The notes: a model not told the origin generated them from the sequence alone. A DNA stretch of 64,000 bases from CALHVX01 sp039198065 (GCA_039198065.1 JBCCTU010000004.1:124001-188000); one strand, 5' to 3'. Shown: positions 41,922 through 51,789, counted from the first letter of the stretch. Made by a program: numbers and translations.

Positions 41922-44900
41922 TGAAAAATCCGCTGCATCCGATCCCGAAGCCAGACGGAAAACCGCTGATCGGTGATGTGCTGGCCGTCAATCCCAGGGC
42001 GCCGCTGCAGAGCCTGATGTCGTTGACTCGCGATCTGGGCCCGATCTACTGGCTCGACATGATGGGCAAGCCCTTGGTCATCGTGTCCGGGCCGGAACTG
42101 GTCAAAGAACTCTGCGACGAGACCCGCTTCGACAAAAGCGTCCGCGGGCCGCTGCGACGCGTTCGATCGATTGGTGGCGACGGCCTGTTTACCGCGGATA
42201 CCAAGGCACCGAACTGGTCCAAAGCGCACAACATCCTCATGCCGACCTTCAGTCAGCAGGCCATGGTCGAGTACCTGCCCATGATGGTCGACATCGCCGA
42301 GCAGCTGATGCTGAAGTGGGAGCGGTTGAACGCCGATGAGTCAATCGATGTCGTTCGCGACATGACCGGCCTTACCCTCGATACGGTCGGGCTCTGTGGC
42401 TTCGACTACCGCTTCAACTCCTTCTATCGCGAAGACTTTCATCCCTTCATCGGCGCGCTCACGCGCACCCTGCGTACGAGCATGGTGCAACGCGACCTGC
42501 CGCTTGAGGACTTTACGCTCCGCAAACGCCTTGCGCAGCAGGAGGAAGACGTTGCGTACATGTACGAACTCGTCGATCAGATCATCGCGGATCGTCGTGT
42601 GCGCGGTGGTGAGCAGAAAGACCTTCTGAACTTCATGCTGGCCGGGCGCGACAAGAAAACCGGTGAAGGCTTGAGTGACGAGAACATTCGCTACCAGATC
42701 AATACGTTCCTGATTGCCGGCCACGAAACCACGTCCGGGCTCTTGTCATTTACCCTCTACTATCTGCTCACGCACCCTGAAGTGCTGGCCCGGGCCTATG
42801 CGGAAGTCGATGAGGTGTTGGGGCCCGACATCGCAACGCCGCCAACGATTGCGCAGCTCGGCAAGCTCGAGTACGTCCGCGCGATTTTGCTCGAATCGTT
42901 GCGGCTGTGGCCAACGGCACCGGCGTTCAGCCTGTCGCCGTTTGAGGACGAAGTCATTGGTGGCGAGTACGCGCTCAAGAAGGGCACGTTCGTGACCGTG
43001 CTCATTCCCATGCTGCATCGGGACGCGTCCGTCTGGGGCGACGACGCCGAGCGATTCGATCCGGATCGGTTTTCAAAGGAGGCGGAGGCTGCGCGGCCTG
43101 CCTACGCCTACAAACCGTTCGGCAACGGTCAGCGCGCCTGCATTGGTCGGCAGTTCGCAATGCAGGAATCGATACTCGTGCTCGGCATGATCCTGCAGCG
43201 CTTTGAGCTGCAGGACTTTGAGGACTACGAGCTCAAGGTCAAAGAGACGCTGTCGCTCAAGCCCGACGGCTTCCGCATCAAGGCAAAGCTTCGTTCTCAG
43301 GTGGTTCGCGGCACCGGAGCACGACCGGCGGAAGAGCCAACCGAGCACACGCCGGCGGCCGTGCAGCGACCGAGCCACGGCACGCGGCTCTATGTGCTTT
43401 ACGGCTCGAACTTGGGCGCCACGGAAAACCTGGCCCGGGAAGCCGCCCAGGCGGGAGACGTGAATGGCTTCACCACAACGCTTGCACCGCTCGACGACTA
43501 TGCCGACCGGCTACCAACGGACGGTGTCGTGGTCATCGCCAGCGCCAGCTATAACGGCCAGCCACCGGATAACGCCGCGCGGTTCGTGGCGTCGCTCAAG
43601 CAGGCCGAACCCGACAGCATGACCGGCGTGACCTACGCGGTGTTTGGCTGCGGCAATCGAGAGTGGGCGTCGACCTATCAGGACGTACCCCGCACTATCG
43701 ACGACCGCCTTACGGCGTTAGGTGCGACGCCGCTTATGGAGCGGGCCGAGGGCGATGCCCGGGAAGGCATCGACGACGTCTTTCAGAGCTGGCTGCGAAC
43801 GCTGTGGCCGACCCTTTCCGAAGCCCTCGATCTGGGCATCGACTTTTCCGAAGAGCGCGTTAAGCCGCCGCTGTACGTGGTGGAGAGCACGCAGACGATC
43901 ACGGCCAATCCCGTTGCCATGCAGTCTGGCGCCCGGCCGTTGACGGTGCTTGAAAATCGCGAACTGCAGCAGGGCGAGCGATCCACGCGTCATGTCGTGC
44001 TGTCGCTGCCCGAGGACATGGCGTACCTTCCGGGCGATCATCTGTGTGTTGTCGGCCGCAACAGCCCGGAAACGGTGCAGCGCGCGCTTGAACGCTTCGG
44101 TTTCGACGAAGACTCCTACATTCGGGTGCACGTGAACGGAGGACGGCGCAGCCCGTTCCCGAGCGGCAGCACCTTTTCCGTGCAGCGACTCGCCGAAGTG
44201 TTTGGCGAACTCCAGGCGGTCGCGACGCGTCACGATCTGCGCACGCTGCTGAGCCATACCCAGTGCCCGGATACCCGATCGAAGCTGGAACGCCTGGCGA
44301 CGGACGAGGACGCCTATCGGCACGACGTGTTTCACAAGCGCAAGTCGGTGCTCGATCTGCACGAGGAGTTTCCCGCCTGTGAGCTGCCCTTCGAGATCTA
44401 CATGGAAATGATTCCCTGGATGGCGCCGCGCTACTACTCGATCTCGTCGTCGCCGCGATCAAGCGCGGATCGGTGTTCAATCACCGTCGGAGTGGTCGAG
44501 GGTCCGGCGCTGTCCGGTCACGGCACCTATCAAGGGGTCTGTTCCACGACGCTCCGCGACGCCGAGCCGGGGTCCGAGGTGTTTGCGGTCATCAAGCGGC
44601 CGACGACGCCGTTCCGGCTGCCAAACGATCCGCAGACACCGATCATCATGATCGGACCGGGCACGGGGGTCGCGCCGTTCCGCGGCTTCGTCGAGGACCG
44701 TCGTGTCATGAAAGAGGCCGGTGCCGATCTGGGCGATGCCATGCTGTTCTTCGGCTGCCGCCACCCGGACCAGGACTATCTCTACCGCGAGGAACTCGAG
44801 CAAGCGGAACGCGATGGGCTCATCGATCTGCACGTCGCCTTCTCCCGGCTCGGTGAGGAGCGGGTGTACGTTCAGGATCTGGTCAAGAGGACCTGGACGT

Positions 44901-45094
44901 CGGTGTGGCGCCTGCTCGAGGCCGGTGCGTCGATCTACGTCTGCGGCGACGGCGCGCTCATGGAACCGGACGTCAAGCGTACGCTCATGCAGCTCTACGG
45001 GGACGAGGTCGGGGTCAGCCCCGAGCTCAGTGCGGCGTGGATGGCGCAACTGGTTGCTGACGGGCGCTACGTGCTGGATGTGTGGGCGGGTTGA
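41921..45094 (+). CDS. Self-sufficient cytochrome P450/NADPH-P450 reductase (CYP102-type)
   Basis: 1057 residues from ATG 41921. The P450 part has the I-helix AGHETTS (266-272), the ExxR ESLRL, and the heme motif PFGNGQRACIG with thiolate Cys407. A linker at about 460-485 leads to a reductase half with the FMN motif YGSNLGATENLA, FAD motif RYYSISSSPRSS, and NADPH motif GPGTGVAPFRGF. This is the order and length of P450 BM3 (CYP102A1). It would hydroxylate or epoxidise fatty acids or similar substrates in the cytosol with NADPH. The inverted repeat at the start suggests a dedicated repressor. Confidence 0.95.
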   Translation: MKNPLHPIPKPDGKPLIGDVLAVNPRAPLQSLMSLTRDLGPIYWLDMMGKPLVIVSGPELVKELCDETRFDKSVRGPLRRVRSIGGDGLFTADTKAPNWSKAHNILMPTFSQQAMVEYLPMMVDIAEQLMLKWERLNADESIDVVRDMTGLTLDTVGLCGFDYRFNSFYREDFHPFIGALTRTLRTSMVQRDLPLEDFTLRKRLAQQEEDVAYMYELVDQIIADRRVRGGEQKDLLNFMLAGRDKKTGEGLSDENIRYQINTFLIAGHETTSGLLSFTLYYLLTHPEVLARAYAEVDEVLGPDIATPPTIAQLGKLEYVRAILLESLRLWPTAPAFSLSPFEDEVIGGEYALKKGTFVTVLIPMLHRDASVWGDDAERFDPDRFSKEAEAARPAYAYKPFGNGQRACIGRQFAMQESILVLGMILQRFELQDFEDYELKVKETLSLKPDGFRIKAKLRSQVVRGTGARPAEEPTEHTPAAVQRPSHGTRLYVLYGSNLGATENLAREAAQAGDVNGFTTTLAPLDDYADRLPTDGVVVIASASYNGQPPDNAARFVASLKQAEPDSMTGVTYAVFGCGNREWASTYQDVPRTIDDRLTALGATPLMERAEGDAREGIDDVFQSWLRTLWPTLSEALDLGIDFSEERVKPPLYVVESTQTITANPVAMQSGARPLTVLENRELQQGERSTRHVVLSLPEDMAYLPGDHLCVVGRNSPETVQRALERFGFDEDSYIRVHVNGGRRSPFPSGSTFSVQRLAEVFGELQAVATRHDLRTLLSHTQCPDTRSKLERLATDEDAYRHDVFHKRKSVLDLHEEFPACELPFEIYMEMIPWMAPRYYSISSSPRSSADRCSITVGVVEGPALSGHGTYQGVCSTTLRDAEPGSEVFAVIKRPTTPFRLPNDPQTPIIMIGPGTGVAPFRGFVEDRRVMKEAGADLGDAMLFFGCRHPDQDYLYREELEQAERDGLIDLHVAFSRLGEERVYVQDLVKRTWTSVWRLLEAGASIYVCGDGALMEPDVKRTLMQLYGDEVGVSPELSAAWMAQLVADGRYVLDVWAG

Positions 45095-45294
45095 GGTGCT
45101 CGCTGCGAAGTGCGTGGTGGCAGGAGCCACCGCACCGGCGCTTCCGGGGTTCCCGATCTATGATCTGGGAGCCGCGTAAACCTCTGAAATCTATCGGCTT
45201 TCAAAGTTTTTTGTCTGGATTTATATAGGCGGAAGCCGCACCGCCACGTGTTTCGTAGGTTCAGCACACACTCACTGAACCTTAGGAGCACCCT

Positions 45295-45675
45295 GTGATT
45301 GTTGAACTGAGCTTTCTTGCCTACATCGCCATAACGATTTCCATGACCGTCTGGGTCGCCCGCACCCTGAGCACCAACGGCTATGTGTTTTTGGTAGAAG
45401 CCTTCGGCGCCCGCGCCGATCTTGCCCAGAGCATCAACCATATGCTGGTCGTCGGGTTCTACCTCATCAACATCGGCTTCGTGTTGCTTGCGCTGCGCTA
45501 TGGCGCCCGCCCCGGTGATGTACCAGCCGCCATGGAGTACGTCAGCACCAAAGTCGGCCTCGCAATGCTGGTCCTGGGGGCTCTGCACTTCACGCTGATG
45601 TATGTCATTACAAAGTACGGCCGTCACGCGTCCGGAACGTCCATAGACGAGATTCCGGGCGAAGTCCCGGTCTGA
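45295..45675 (+). CDS. Small integral membrane protein, function unknown
   Basis: 126 residues from GTG 45295. Three hydrophobic segments are visible: ELSFLAYIAITISMTVWVAR, LAQSINHMLVVGFYLINIGFV and VGLAMLVLGALHFTLMYVIT. The remaining sequence is not recognised; conserved-looking aromatic residues occur in the second segment. A TATATA -10-like box at 45222-45227 lies upstream in an A/T-rich patch. It precedes the SMR transporter by 84 bp. Confidence 0.45.
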   Translation: MIVELSFLAYIAITISMTVWVARTLSTNGYVFLVEAFGARADLAQSINHMLVVGFYLINIGFVLLALRYGARPGDVPAAMEYVSTKVGLAMLVLGALHFTLMYVITKYGRHASGTSIDEIPGEVPV

Positions 45676-45759
45676 GGCACGAAGGGCACGTGCTCGTAAA
45701 GGATTCTGGCGTACGCGATACTCAAGGCACCTTGTGTCGTCCAGCATTCTGAGCAGCCC

Positions 45760-46089
45760 ATGCCCTACGTTTACCTTGCCGTGGCGATCGTCGCTGAGGT
45801 GATCGCCACGAACGCCCTCAACGCCGCTGAAGGCTTTACCCGCTGGGTACCGAGCCTCGTTGTCGCGGTCGGCTACGGAACCTCGTTTTACTGTCTCTCG
45901 CTGGCGTTGAATTCCATATCCGTGGGCGTTGCTTACGCGATCTGGGCTGGCTTGGGGATCGTGTTGGTCACGCTCGTTGCCGCGCTGACGTTCCGTCAGA
46001 TACCGGACGCGCCCGCGATCCTCGGCATGGCGCTGATCGTGGCCGGTGTCGCAGTCATCAACCTGTTCTCGAACACCGCCACGCATTGA
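45760..46089 (+). CDS. SMR-family multidrug/quaternary compound transporter
   Basis: 109 residues from ATG 45760, the standard SMR length. Four transmembrane segments are visible. It keeps the essential membrane Glu in the first segment (VAIVAEVIATNALNAAEGF) and the conserved W in AYAIWAGLGIVLVTLV. The EmrE-like order suggests proton-driven export of cationic compounds or guanidinium. It is followed, after an apparent 27-bp gap, by the BtuF-like gene. Confidence 0.9.
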   Translation: MPYVYLAVAIVAEVIATNALNAAEGFTRWVPSLVVAVGYGTSFYCLSLALNSISVGVAYAIWAGLGIVLVTLVAALTFRQIPDAPAILGMALIVAGVAVINLFSNTATH

Positions 46090-46116
46090 GCGTGCGCAAC
46101 CCACGGAGCCTATCCA

Positions 46117-47043
46117 ATCAAGATTGTCAGTCTTCTCCCGAGTGCGACGGAAATCCTGTGCGCGCTGGGTTTGCGAAGCGAACTCGTCGCCGTCAGTCAC
46201 GAGTGCGACTACCCGACAGACGTGGCCGCACTACCGCGAATCACCAGCAGCCATCTGCGCGAGGGCCTTTCAGCGAAGGCGATTGATCGTGCGGTGGTTG
46301 ATGCGGTTCTCAAGGGCGAGGCGTTGTACCGCGTCGACGGCGACCTGCTCGCTGATCTGAATCCTGACCTGATCGTGACGCAAGGCGTGTGCGACGTGTG
46401 TGCGGTGAACCAGGATACGGTGGCCGAGTCGCTTAAGTTTGTTACCGACGTCGTCCCGCAGGACGTCCAGATCCTGTCCCTCAGCGGTCGTAGCGTTGCC
46501 GGGGTCTGGCGCGACATTCAGCAGGTAGCGGAAGCCGTTGGGGTCCGGTCAACGGGGCAGGCCGTCGTTGAGGAGTTACGCGATCGCTGGCATGCGCTTG
46601 TAGCCCAACCCGCACCAAACCCGCAGCCCCGGGTGATGATGCTCGAGTGGCCGGACCCGCCGTTCTACGGCGGGCACTGGGTGCCGGAGCAGGTGCACGC
46701 CGCCGGTGGGGTCAGCGTGCTCGGAAGCGAGGGGCAGGACTCCAAGCGATGCACCTGGGATGAGATTGCTGCGGCGGATCCGGACGTCATCTTCGTCATG
46801 GCCTGTGGCTACGACCTTGAGCAGAACATCGACCATGCGGAGGCGTTAGGGCAGAACAGCGAAGCCAGTCGGGTTCGAGCGGTACGGACCGGTAACGTCT
46901 GGGCCTGCGACGCCAACAGCTATTTCAGCCGACCAGCGCCGAGGCTGGTGGATGGGGCGCGCATCATTCAGCAGGTCTTGCACGGTGAAACGCCACCAGC
47001 CGATCGTGCGCTGCGAGTGATGACTGGCGTGGCGCGTGTGTGA
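46117..47043 (+). CDS. BtuF-like cobalamin/metal substrate-binding protein with apparent ATC start codon
   Basis: 308 residues if translation starts at ATC 46117. The N-terminus KIVSLLPSATEILCALG is the normal beginning of this family, and GGAG lies 8 nt before the ATC. No ATG, GTG or TTG occurs in frame between the SMR stop at 46087 and TTG 46171; using the TTG would remove the first conserved strand. Other features are VTQGVCDVCAVN and MLEWPDPPFYGGHWVPEQV. There is no signal peptide, as often in this stand-alone branch of BtuF/PF01497 proteins. Likely role is binding corrinoids or related ligands. Confidence 0.75.
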   Translation: MKIVSLLPSATEILCALGLRSELVAVSHECDYPTDVAALPRITSSHLREGLSAKAIDRAVVDAVLKGEALYRVDGDLLADLNPDLIVTQGVCDVCAVNQDTVAESLKFVTDVVPQDVQILSLSGRSVAGVWRDIQQVAEAVGVRSTGQAVVEELRDRWHALVAQPAPNPQPRVMMLEWPDPPFYGGHWVPEQVHAAGGVSVLGSEGQDSKRCTWDEIAAADPDVIFVMACGYDLEQNIDHAEALGQNSEASRVRAVRTGNVWACDANSYFSRPAPRLVDGARIIQQVLHGETPPADRALRVMTGVARV

Positions 47044-47068
47044 CGCGGCGGAAGGATGTAAATCACGA

Positions 47069-48910
47069 GTGAATATATACCGTGTAAAGGTGGACATGAG
47101 TCAGTACGGTCTCGCGGGTATCGATGACGATGCATGGCGGTACTATCTGGAATACCGAATGATGGAAAACCATCAGTACGGACCGGACCCTGTTGAGCGG
47201 CCAGGTCATTCACTGACGGGTGAGCTAGATACGTCGCAACCGCTCGCCGACTTTATCTGGGAAAGTTCCGTGGAATTGTGCGTGACCCAACGGGTCTACG
47301 ACACGCTTCGTGCGTCCGGGGACCAACGCTATGAGTTTTTCCCGTGCGCGTTCGAAGGCTTCGACGAGTCGCGATACCTCCTGCTCATCAAGGACTTGAG
47401 GGGGTTCTTTGACTGCTACCAAGCTCTTGACGGCCGATCACTCGACGACCTGGCAGTCGACGACGCATCAAAACCGGGTCTGGACATTGCCCGCGAGCGG
47501 CGGCTACGCAGCCGCATCTATTGCGCAGAAACGCTCGAGGACGGACCCGGTTTCTACGAAACCTACCACGCGAACGGGTGGACGGGGCTCCACTTCTACC
47601 TGGTGCCGGAATACGAGCCCAGCAACCGAGATTGGCTGGCTGAATTTACCGGTGAGCCCTGGGTGTCTCTCCTGCAGCCCTTTGTCTCTACGGATCGTGA
47701 GGAAGGATCCTCGAGTGACAGGCAACAGGTATCAAAGGAAGGGCTCCAGGCCTTACTGGACCGGGAGCCTGGTTTTGAGCTTGAGATCGAGGATGGGGTC
47801 ACACTGATACGCATGATTGCATCTGCCGAGCTTCACCGCGATCACGTTGACCTTGGACACGAGCTTGCAACGTTTCTTCGGCGATTTCAGGACCAAGCCT
47901 TCGTGGAGGCCATTGAGGCCGAATTCGAAGGCTGCCCAGAACGCAAGCGCACATTAATGATCGAGGTGCTGGCGTATCAGGAACCCGGCGCCGCCGCGAT
48001 CGTGTTGCATCGGCTCATCGATCGCTTCGGATGCCCCCGACTCTATCCGAGAGTGTTCTCCAAGCTTAACAAGCATACCGAACACGTACGCGAGTACATC
48101 GTGACCTTTCTCCAGCAACCGGGCGAGCACATTGCCGACGCTACGAACCTCGTGCGATTGGCGGTAGAGCGCGGGCATCTCGACCCGGCAGAGCTCAATG
48201 TCTGCAGTGGCCACCTGGAGCGCGCGTGCGCGCAGGCGCTGACCCGTGCGATGGAGCTGCAGCCAATCGTTGCCGGGCATTGGCAGCGCAATCAGGAGTA
48301 CTTCTACCTGCGCACGCAGCTTGGTGCCTGGATTGATCTGATTGGCATCGTCCCCGCGTGCCGCCTTGGGGTTCTCGATCCAGCAATGGACCTCGAAGAT
48401 CCGCTGCTATCGTTGTTTCTCGTTGCCGCGCTGCTGGAGCGAGGACTGTCGCCACCAACCCAGCTTATCGAGCGCTGCGCGTCTTCCTACGAAACCCTTC
48501 CTCGGCTGTACGGGGAATTGTCGGGTAGAGATCAACTGGACCTGCTGCCTGAAGAGTTTGTTTCCTTTGAGCGGTTTGCCGCTGCAGAAATGGTTGCGTG
48601 GCTTATGTATCCGTCAGAACTCGGTGAGGAGCCTGAGCGCATCGAGCTTGGAGCAACCCTAGCGTCGACGACGGATGACGGTGAACCTCAGCAGTGGTGT
48701 GTCTGGCGTGTGTATGTGTCTGAAGAAGAGAGTATCGGCAGTGTTTCGGGACCGTACGGTCGCGCGGCTCTCGAATCACCGACGCCGGCCACAGTCTGCG
48801 CAGAACACGTGTTTTCAAACTTCACCGCCTGGGACGAGGTGCCACCGGAGCAACATCTGGAAGACGTGTTGGAAACGCTCGATGGCTGGCAAGTCAATCG
48901 GCTGTGCTGA
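47069..48910 (+). CDS. Hypothetical protein with Imm11 (DUF1629)-like N-terminal region
   Basis: 613 residues from GTG 47069 (MNIYRVKVDMSQYGLAGI); ATG 47096 is an alternative. The first 190 residues, with ADFIWESSVELCVTQRVYDTL and QRYEFFPCAFEGFDESRYLLL, resemble the Imm11/DUF1629 immunity-protein family in pattern. The rest is helical, possibly HEAT-like (EYIVTFLQQPGEHIADATN), and acidic. No toxin partner is seen nearby. The similarity is by eye, so the assignment is modest. It opens the accessory stretch that runs to 51.8 kb. Confidence 0.45.
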   Translation: MNIYRVKVDMSQYGLAGIDDDAWRYYLEYRMMENHQYGPDPVERPGHSLTGELDTSQPLADFIWESSVELCVTQRVYDTLRASGDQRYEFFPCAFEGFDESRYLLLIKDLRGFFDCYQALDGRSLDDLAVDDASKPGLDIARERRLRSRIYCAETLEDGPGFYETYHANGWTGLHFYLVPEYEPSNRDWLAEFTGEPWVSLLQPFVSTDREEGSSSDRQQVSKEGLQALLDREPGFELEIEDGVTLIRMIASAELHRDHVDLGHELATFLRRFQDQAFVEAIEAEFEGCPERKRTLMIEVLAYQEPGAAAIVLHRLIDRFGCPRLYPRVFSKLNKHTEHVREYIVTFLQQPGEHIADATNLVRLAVERGHLDPAELNVCSGHLERACAQALTRAMELQPIVAGHWQRNQEYFYLRTQLGAWIDLIGIVPACRLGVLDPAMDLEDPLLSLFLVAALLERGLSPPTQLIERCASSYETLPRLYGELSGRDQLDLLPEEFVSFERFAAAEMVAWLMYPSELGEEPERIELGATLASTTDDGEPQQWCVWRVYVSEEESIGSVSGPYGRAALESPTPATVCAEHVFSNFTAWDEVPPEQHLEDVLETLDGWQVNRLC

Positions 48911-49087
48911 TGAGGTGGCGCTCGGAGATTTCTGACGGTCGCCGGCGGAGTCTGAACGGTCAACCAGTGTTGAAAACCAGAGTCCTGACGTTCGAGCGGT
49001 TGAGGCTAGCAGGTAATCGATCAACCCTTTGCGGCAGTCTGCAAATCCGTGCTTAACCAATCTCTGTATCTCCTATAAAGGCGCGAA

Positions 49088-50014
49088 ATGAGGCACCGAT
49101 TGCAGCTGGTTCTTGGGCTTGGGATTCCATGCATGTGGTTATTCGCGCTTTCCTTTGGTCAGAGCCATGTAAGGGCGTTAAACGGGTCTTGGAGTATGAA
49201 CAGCACAGAGCTGCCGAGTACGCTGTTTAGCCTGCTTGATGCCGAACTAGCGGCGTTCGATTACCAAGCGGAGCAAAGCCCAAAGTATGGAGGCGCCGCA
49301 GACTTTTGCCGCCATTATCAAGCGTGGACTCTGGCTGGGGCCAGAGTCGATCAGAAACGGTTGAGCGTTACCACCGAGTGCAAGGGGCGGCGAATATGGG
49401 TACACCACGTTGCTTACAACGATTTCTGGACTGAAGAGCAGCTCGATCACTACTACCTGTTGCGCGATGAGATCTTTCCAGAACTCATGGGTCTTCCCGC
49501 GTCGGAACTAAATGTCTTGACCGAGGGTCATCCTGCGAGGGGTGTCCCTATCGAAGAACTCGATAAGTTTTCGAGGGAAGAGCTAAGTGCGTTTCTCAAA
49601 AGGCGGCTGGAACGTTGGAAAGGTGGGGAGCTGTTAGGCACGTCGGAACAGCGCAACCAGCGAAGACTGCGACAGCTGCGACGCTTCGCTCGGGGATATG
49701 GCGTGCCGATGGCTCTTGGTTCCCTCGTATTTTTGACCATCTGGCGTCTGACCCGGCGTGTCCCGATGACTGTGAAGGTCAGACGGCTACTGTTCGTTGC
49801 GGTCGGCACGCTTGTCTTTACACCTGTACCGATTCCATTTCAGGGCTGGACGACTCTAGGGTACGTAACCATGACGGGACTAGTTTTCGTTCTTCTTCCG
49901 ATGTATTTGATCGAATTCGCCTATGTTCTATCTCTTCCTCTTTCTGCGGTCATTCTTTTTCGACTGCTTTCGTTGAGGTTGATCACGGACCCTAACCAGC
50001 CTGGCGCTACGTGA
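49088..50014 (+). CDS. Hypothetical membrane protein
   Basis: 308 residues from ATG 49088. One N-terminal membrane segment (LQLVLGLGIPCMWLFALSFG) is followed by a soluble region (residues 30-195) and then three or four membrane segments at the C-terminus (YGVPMALGSLVFLTIW, RRLLFVAVGTLVFT, TMTGLVFVLLPMYLIEFAYV). I do not recognise the family. Base composition is lower in GC than the window average. It may have been acquired by transfer. Confidence 0.5.
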   Translation: MRHRLQLVLGLGIPCMWLFALSFGQSHVRALNGSWSMNSTELPSTLFSLLDAELAAFDYQAEQSPKYGGAADFCRHYQAWTLAGARVDQKRLSVTTECKGRRIWVHHVAYNDFWTEEQLDHYYLLRDEIFPELMGLPASELNVLTEGHPARGVPIEELDKFSREELSAFLKRRLERWKGGELLGTSEQRNQRRLRQLRRFARGYGVPMALGSLVFLTIWRLTRRVPMTVKVRRLLFVAVGTLVFTPVPIPFQGWTTLGYVTMTGLVFVLLPMYLIEFAYVLSLPLSAVILFRLLSLRLITDPNQPGAT

Positions 50015-50151
50015 GGACATCGCTTGATTATGACAAGTAGCGTCTGGGCGCGCCCTTTGAGTGGAAGCCACTCTCGTGATCGATTGAGCATCACAGCTGC
50101 TTCGGCGAAATTGAGACTTCGTTTTGTTGAAGTTTTCAAGGAAGGTAGGAC

Positions 50152-50883
50152 GTGAGCAGTGCGCAATGGATGCGAGAGATCACAAATAAGGTGCTTAGCG
50201 CGCTGTTTGTGGTCGTTGTGCTGAGCCCGATTGCCGTTGCGCTTTGGCCCTACGATCCCGACTTAAGTTTGGATAAGAAGTTGCAAAGTGTCTTAAACGA
50301 TTACTATCGTGATCGGGTCGGCCTTGCCGATCCTTTCTTTCTGAATCTAACTGAGTTAACTGATTTCGAATGGGATACGGTCCATGTGCTTGGGCCTTAC
50401 ACGAGTTGCGCGGCGGTGATACGAGCTGTTGGATTCTGGTTTCATTCTTGCCATATGTCATTTCATGACCACTACAGCGTGTTGGTGTTTGAACTGGAGG
50501 GATCAGTCGTCGAGTACTCCAATGTTCTATACCTCAACGCTCCAGGAGGTGTTACCACGCTCGCAGCGAGTGAGGCAAAACTTGAAGCTGTACAGAGCCT
50601 CGGATTGGAGGGGCCCAACTGGCCAAAGATACGCGAAGGAATCTATGTTAATTGGCTCGTGCCCGCGGGTAGAAAGGTAATCTTCTGTACCTCCTGCGTT
50701 GCATTGGATCGTAGACCAGAGTCTTGTGTAGATGATTCAACGGGTAGAGAAACGGGCCGGGTATGCGATCTTTCGAAGTCGTACAATCTGCCGATAATTA
50801 CTCCCGAGCGCGGTCTAGAGCTGTCCAAGCTCTACGCGAGCACAAAGGAACCAAGCAATAGGCCAACGCATATCAACAACTAA
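50152..50883 (+). CDS. Hypothetical single-pass membrane or secreted protein
   Basis: 243 residues from GTG 50152, after AAGGAAGG about 5-12 nt upstream. An N-terminal hydrophobic segment (NKVLSALFVVVVLSPIAVAL) is followed by a soluble region with pairs of Cys (TSCAAVIRAVGFWFHSCHM, FCTSC), which would suit oxidising periplasm. No family recognised. Codon use is less GC-rich than neighbours. Confidence 0.5.
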   Translation: MSSAQWMREITNKVLSALFVVVVLSPIAVALWPYDPDLSLDKKLQSVLNDYYRDRVGLADPFFLNLTELTDFEWDTVHVLGPYTSCAAVIRAVGFWFHSCHMSFHDHYSVLVFELEGSVVEYSNVLYLNAPGGVTTLAASEAKLEAVQSLGLEGPNWPKIREGIYVNWLVPAGRKVIFCTSCVALDRRPESCVDDSTGRETGRVCDLSKSYNLPIITPERGLELSKLYASTKEPSNRPTHINN

Positions 50884-51012
50884 GGACTTAGGTGAGATCC
50901 TCTACTGTAATGGCGACCCTCAAGAATGAACCTCCCATTGGTAACTTGATTTTGAAGATCCGTTGCGAATCGTTTTTCGAAACGCCGGGTTGAATCTCAG
51001 ATTCCATCAAAG

Positions 51013-51789
51013 ATGCTTAGAGGCAAAAGAAAGGCATGTATAGGCGCGGTCTGTTTGTTGCTGAGCGGTGTAGCGTCAGCTCAGTCGCTCGAAACGATTG
51101 CAGTTCAGTTCGAGCAGTCGCTGTATTGCGGACAGCGAATTTGGAGCAAAGAAGAGACAGCATCCTTCATGAGAGCTGCCGTTTCATTTGCCCCACATCT
51201 CGCGGCCAACCCACGAATTGCTGGCACTAAGGGTGTGATCGCCACCACCCCACGAGGCTACTACGGTGGCGTCTTTCTTGGTCCCATTAGAGTTAGCGAG
51301 CGAGAGCTCCGCTATGATTGGATGACGATTTGGGGAGGCCTGGATCACCCTTGGGCGTTTCTTCCGAGCGAAACGTATCGCGGCGTTTTAATCGACGAGC
51401 ACCCGACGTGGCTTCTTCTAGTGGACACTAGCCTTCAAGATGACATCGAGGTTACAGCGGCGCAAGCGACCACCGTTATTCGACTTTCTAAGGAGCTTTC
51501 AGGCCTTTCGCCCGCTGAAATCCAAAAGTTGCACAGGTTTGAGATTTCTCTATTTAGTCCACCCGATATCATCCTCACCGAGAGCACGCGTGAAGTTCCT
51601 TGGTGGGAAGGGCACTTCGTCATAACGGCGAAGAGTCAGGACCCCGGGTCGCATACTGGCGTCTACGATGCTGGCGTTCAGTTTGCAGTGACAGACCAGG
51701 GGTTGAAATTTATCCGAAGCATCCCCGCGTTTGACGTCTTTGAGGAACACCATCTACGAAGACGGGTGTGCGATTTGCCTGAACCTTGA
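51013..51789 (+). CDS. Hypothetical secreted protein
   Basis: 258 residues from ATG 51013. The N-terminus LRGKRKACIGAVCLLLSGVASAQS is a clear signal peptide with an A-S-A cleavage site. The mature part is Trp-rich (DWMTIWGGLDHPWAF, TWLLLV, VPWWEG) and has no motif that I recognise. It belongs to the lower-GC group at 49-51.8 kb. Confidence 0.5.
   Translation: MLRGKRKACIGAVCLLLSGVASAQSLETIAVQFEQSLYCGQRIWSKEETASFMRAAVSFAPHLAANPRIAGTKGVIATTPRGYYGGVFLGPIRVSERELRYDWMTIWGGLDHPWAFLPSETYRGVLIDEHPTWLLLVDTSLQDDIEVTAAQATTVIRLSKELSGLSPAEIQKLHRFEISLFSPPDIILTESTREVPWWEGHFVITAKSQDPGSHTGVYDAGVQFAVTDQGLKFIRSIPAFDVFEEHHLRRRVCDLPEP

Noticed and set aside
45067..46200. A 377-residue minus-strand frame opposite the P450 end, small membrane protein and SMR genes
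   Set aside because: Highly charged with no domain pattern; the plus-strand SMR gene is certain.
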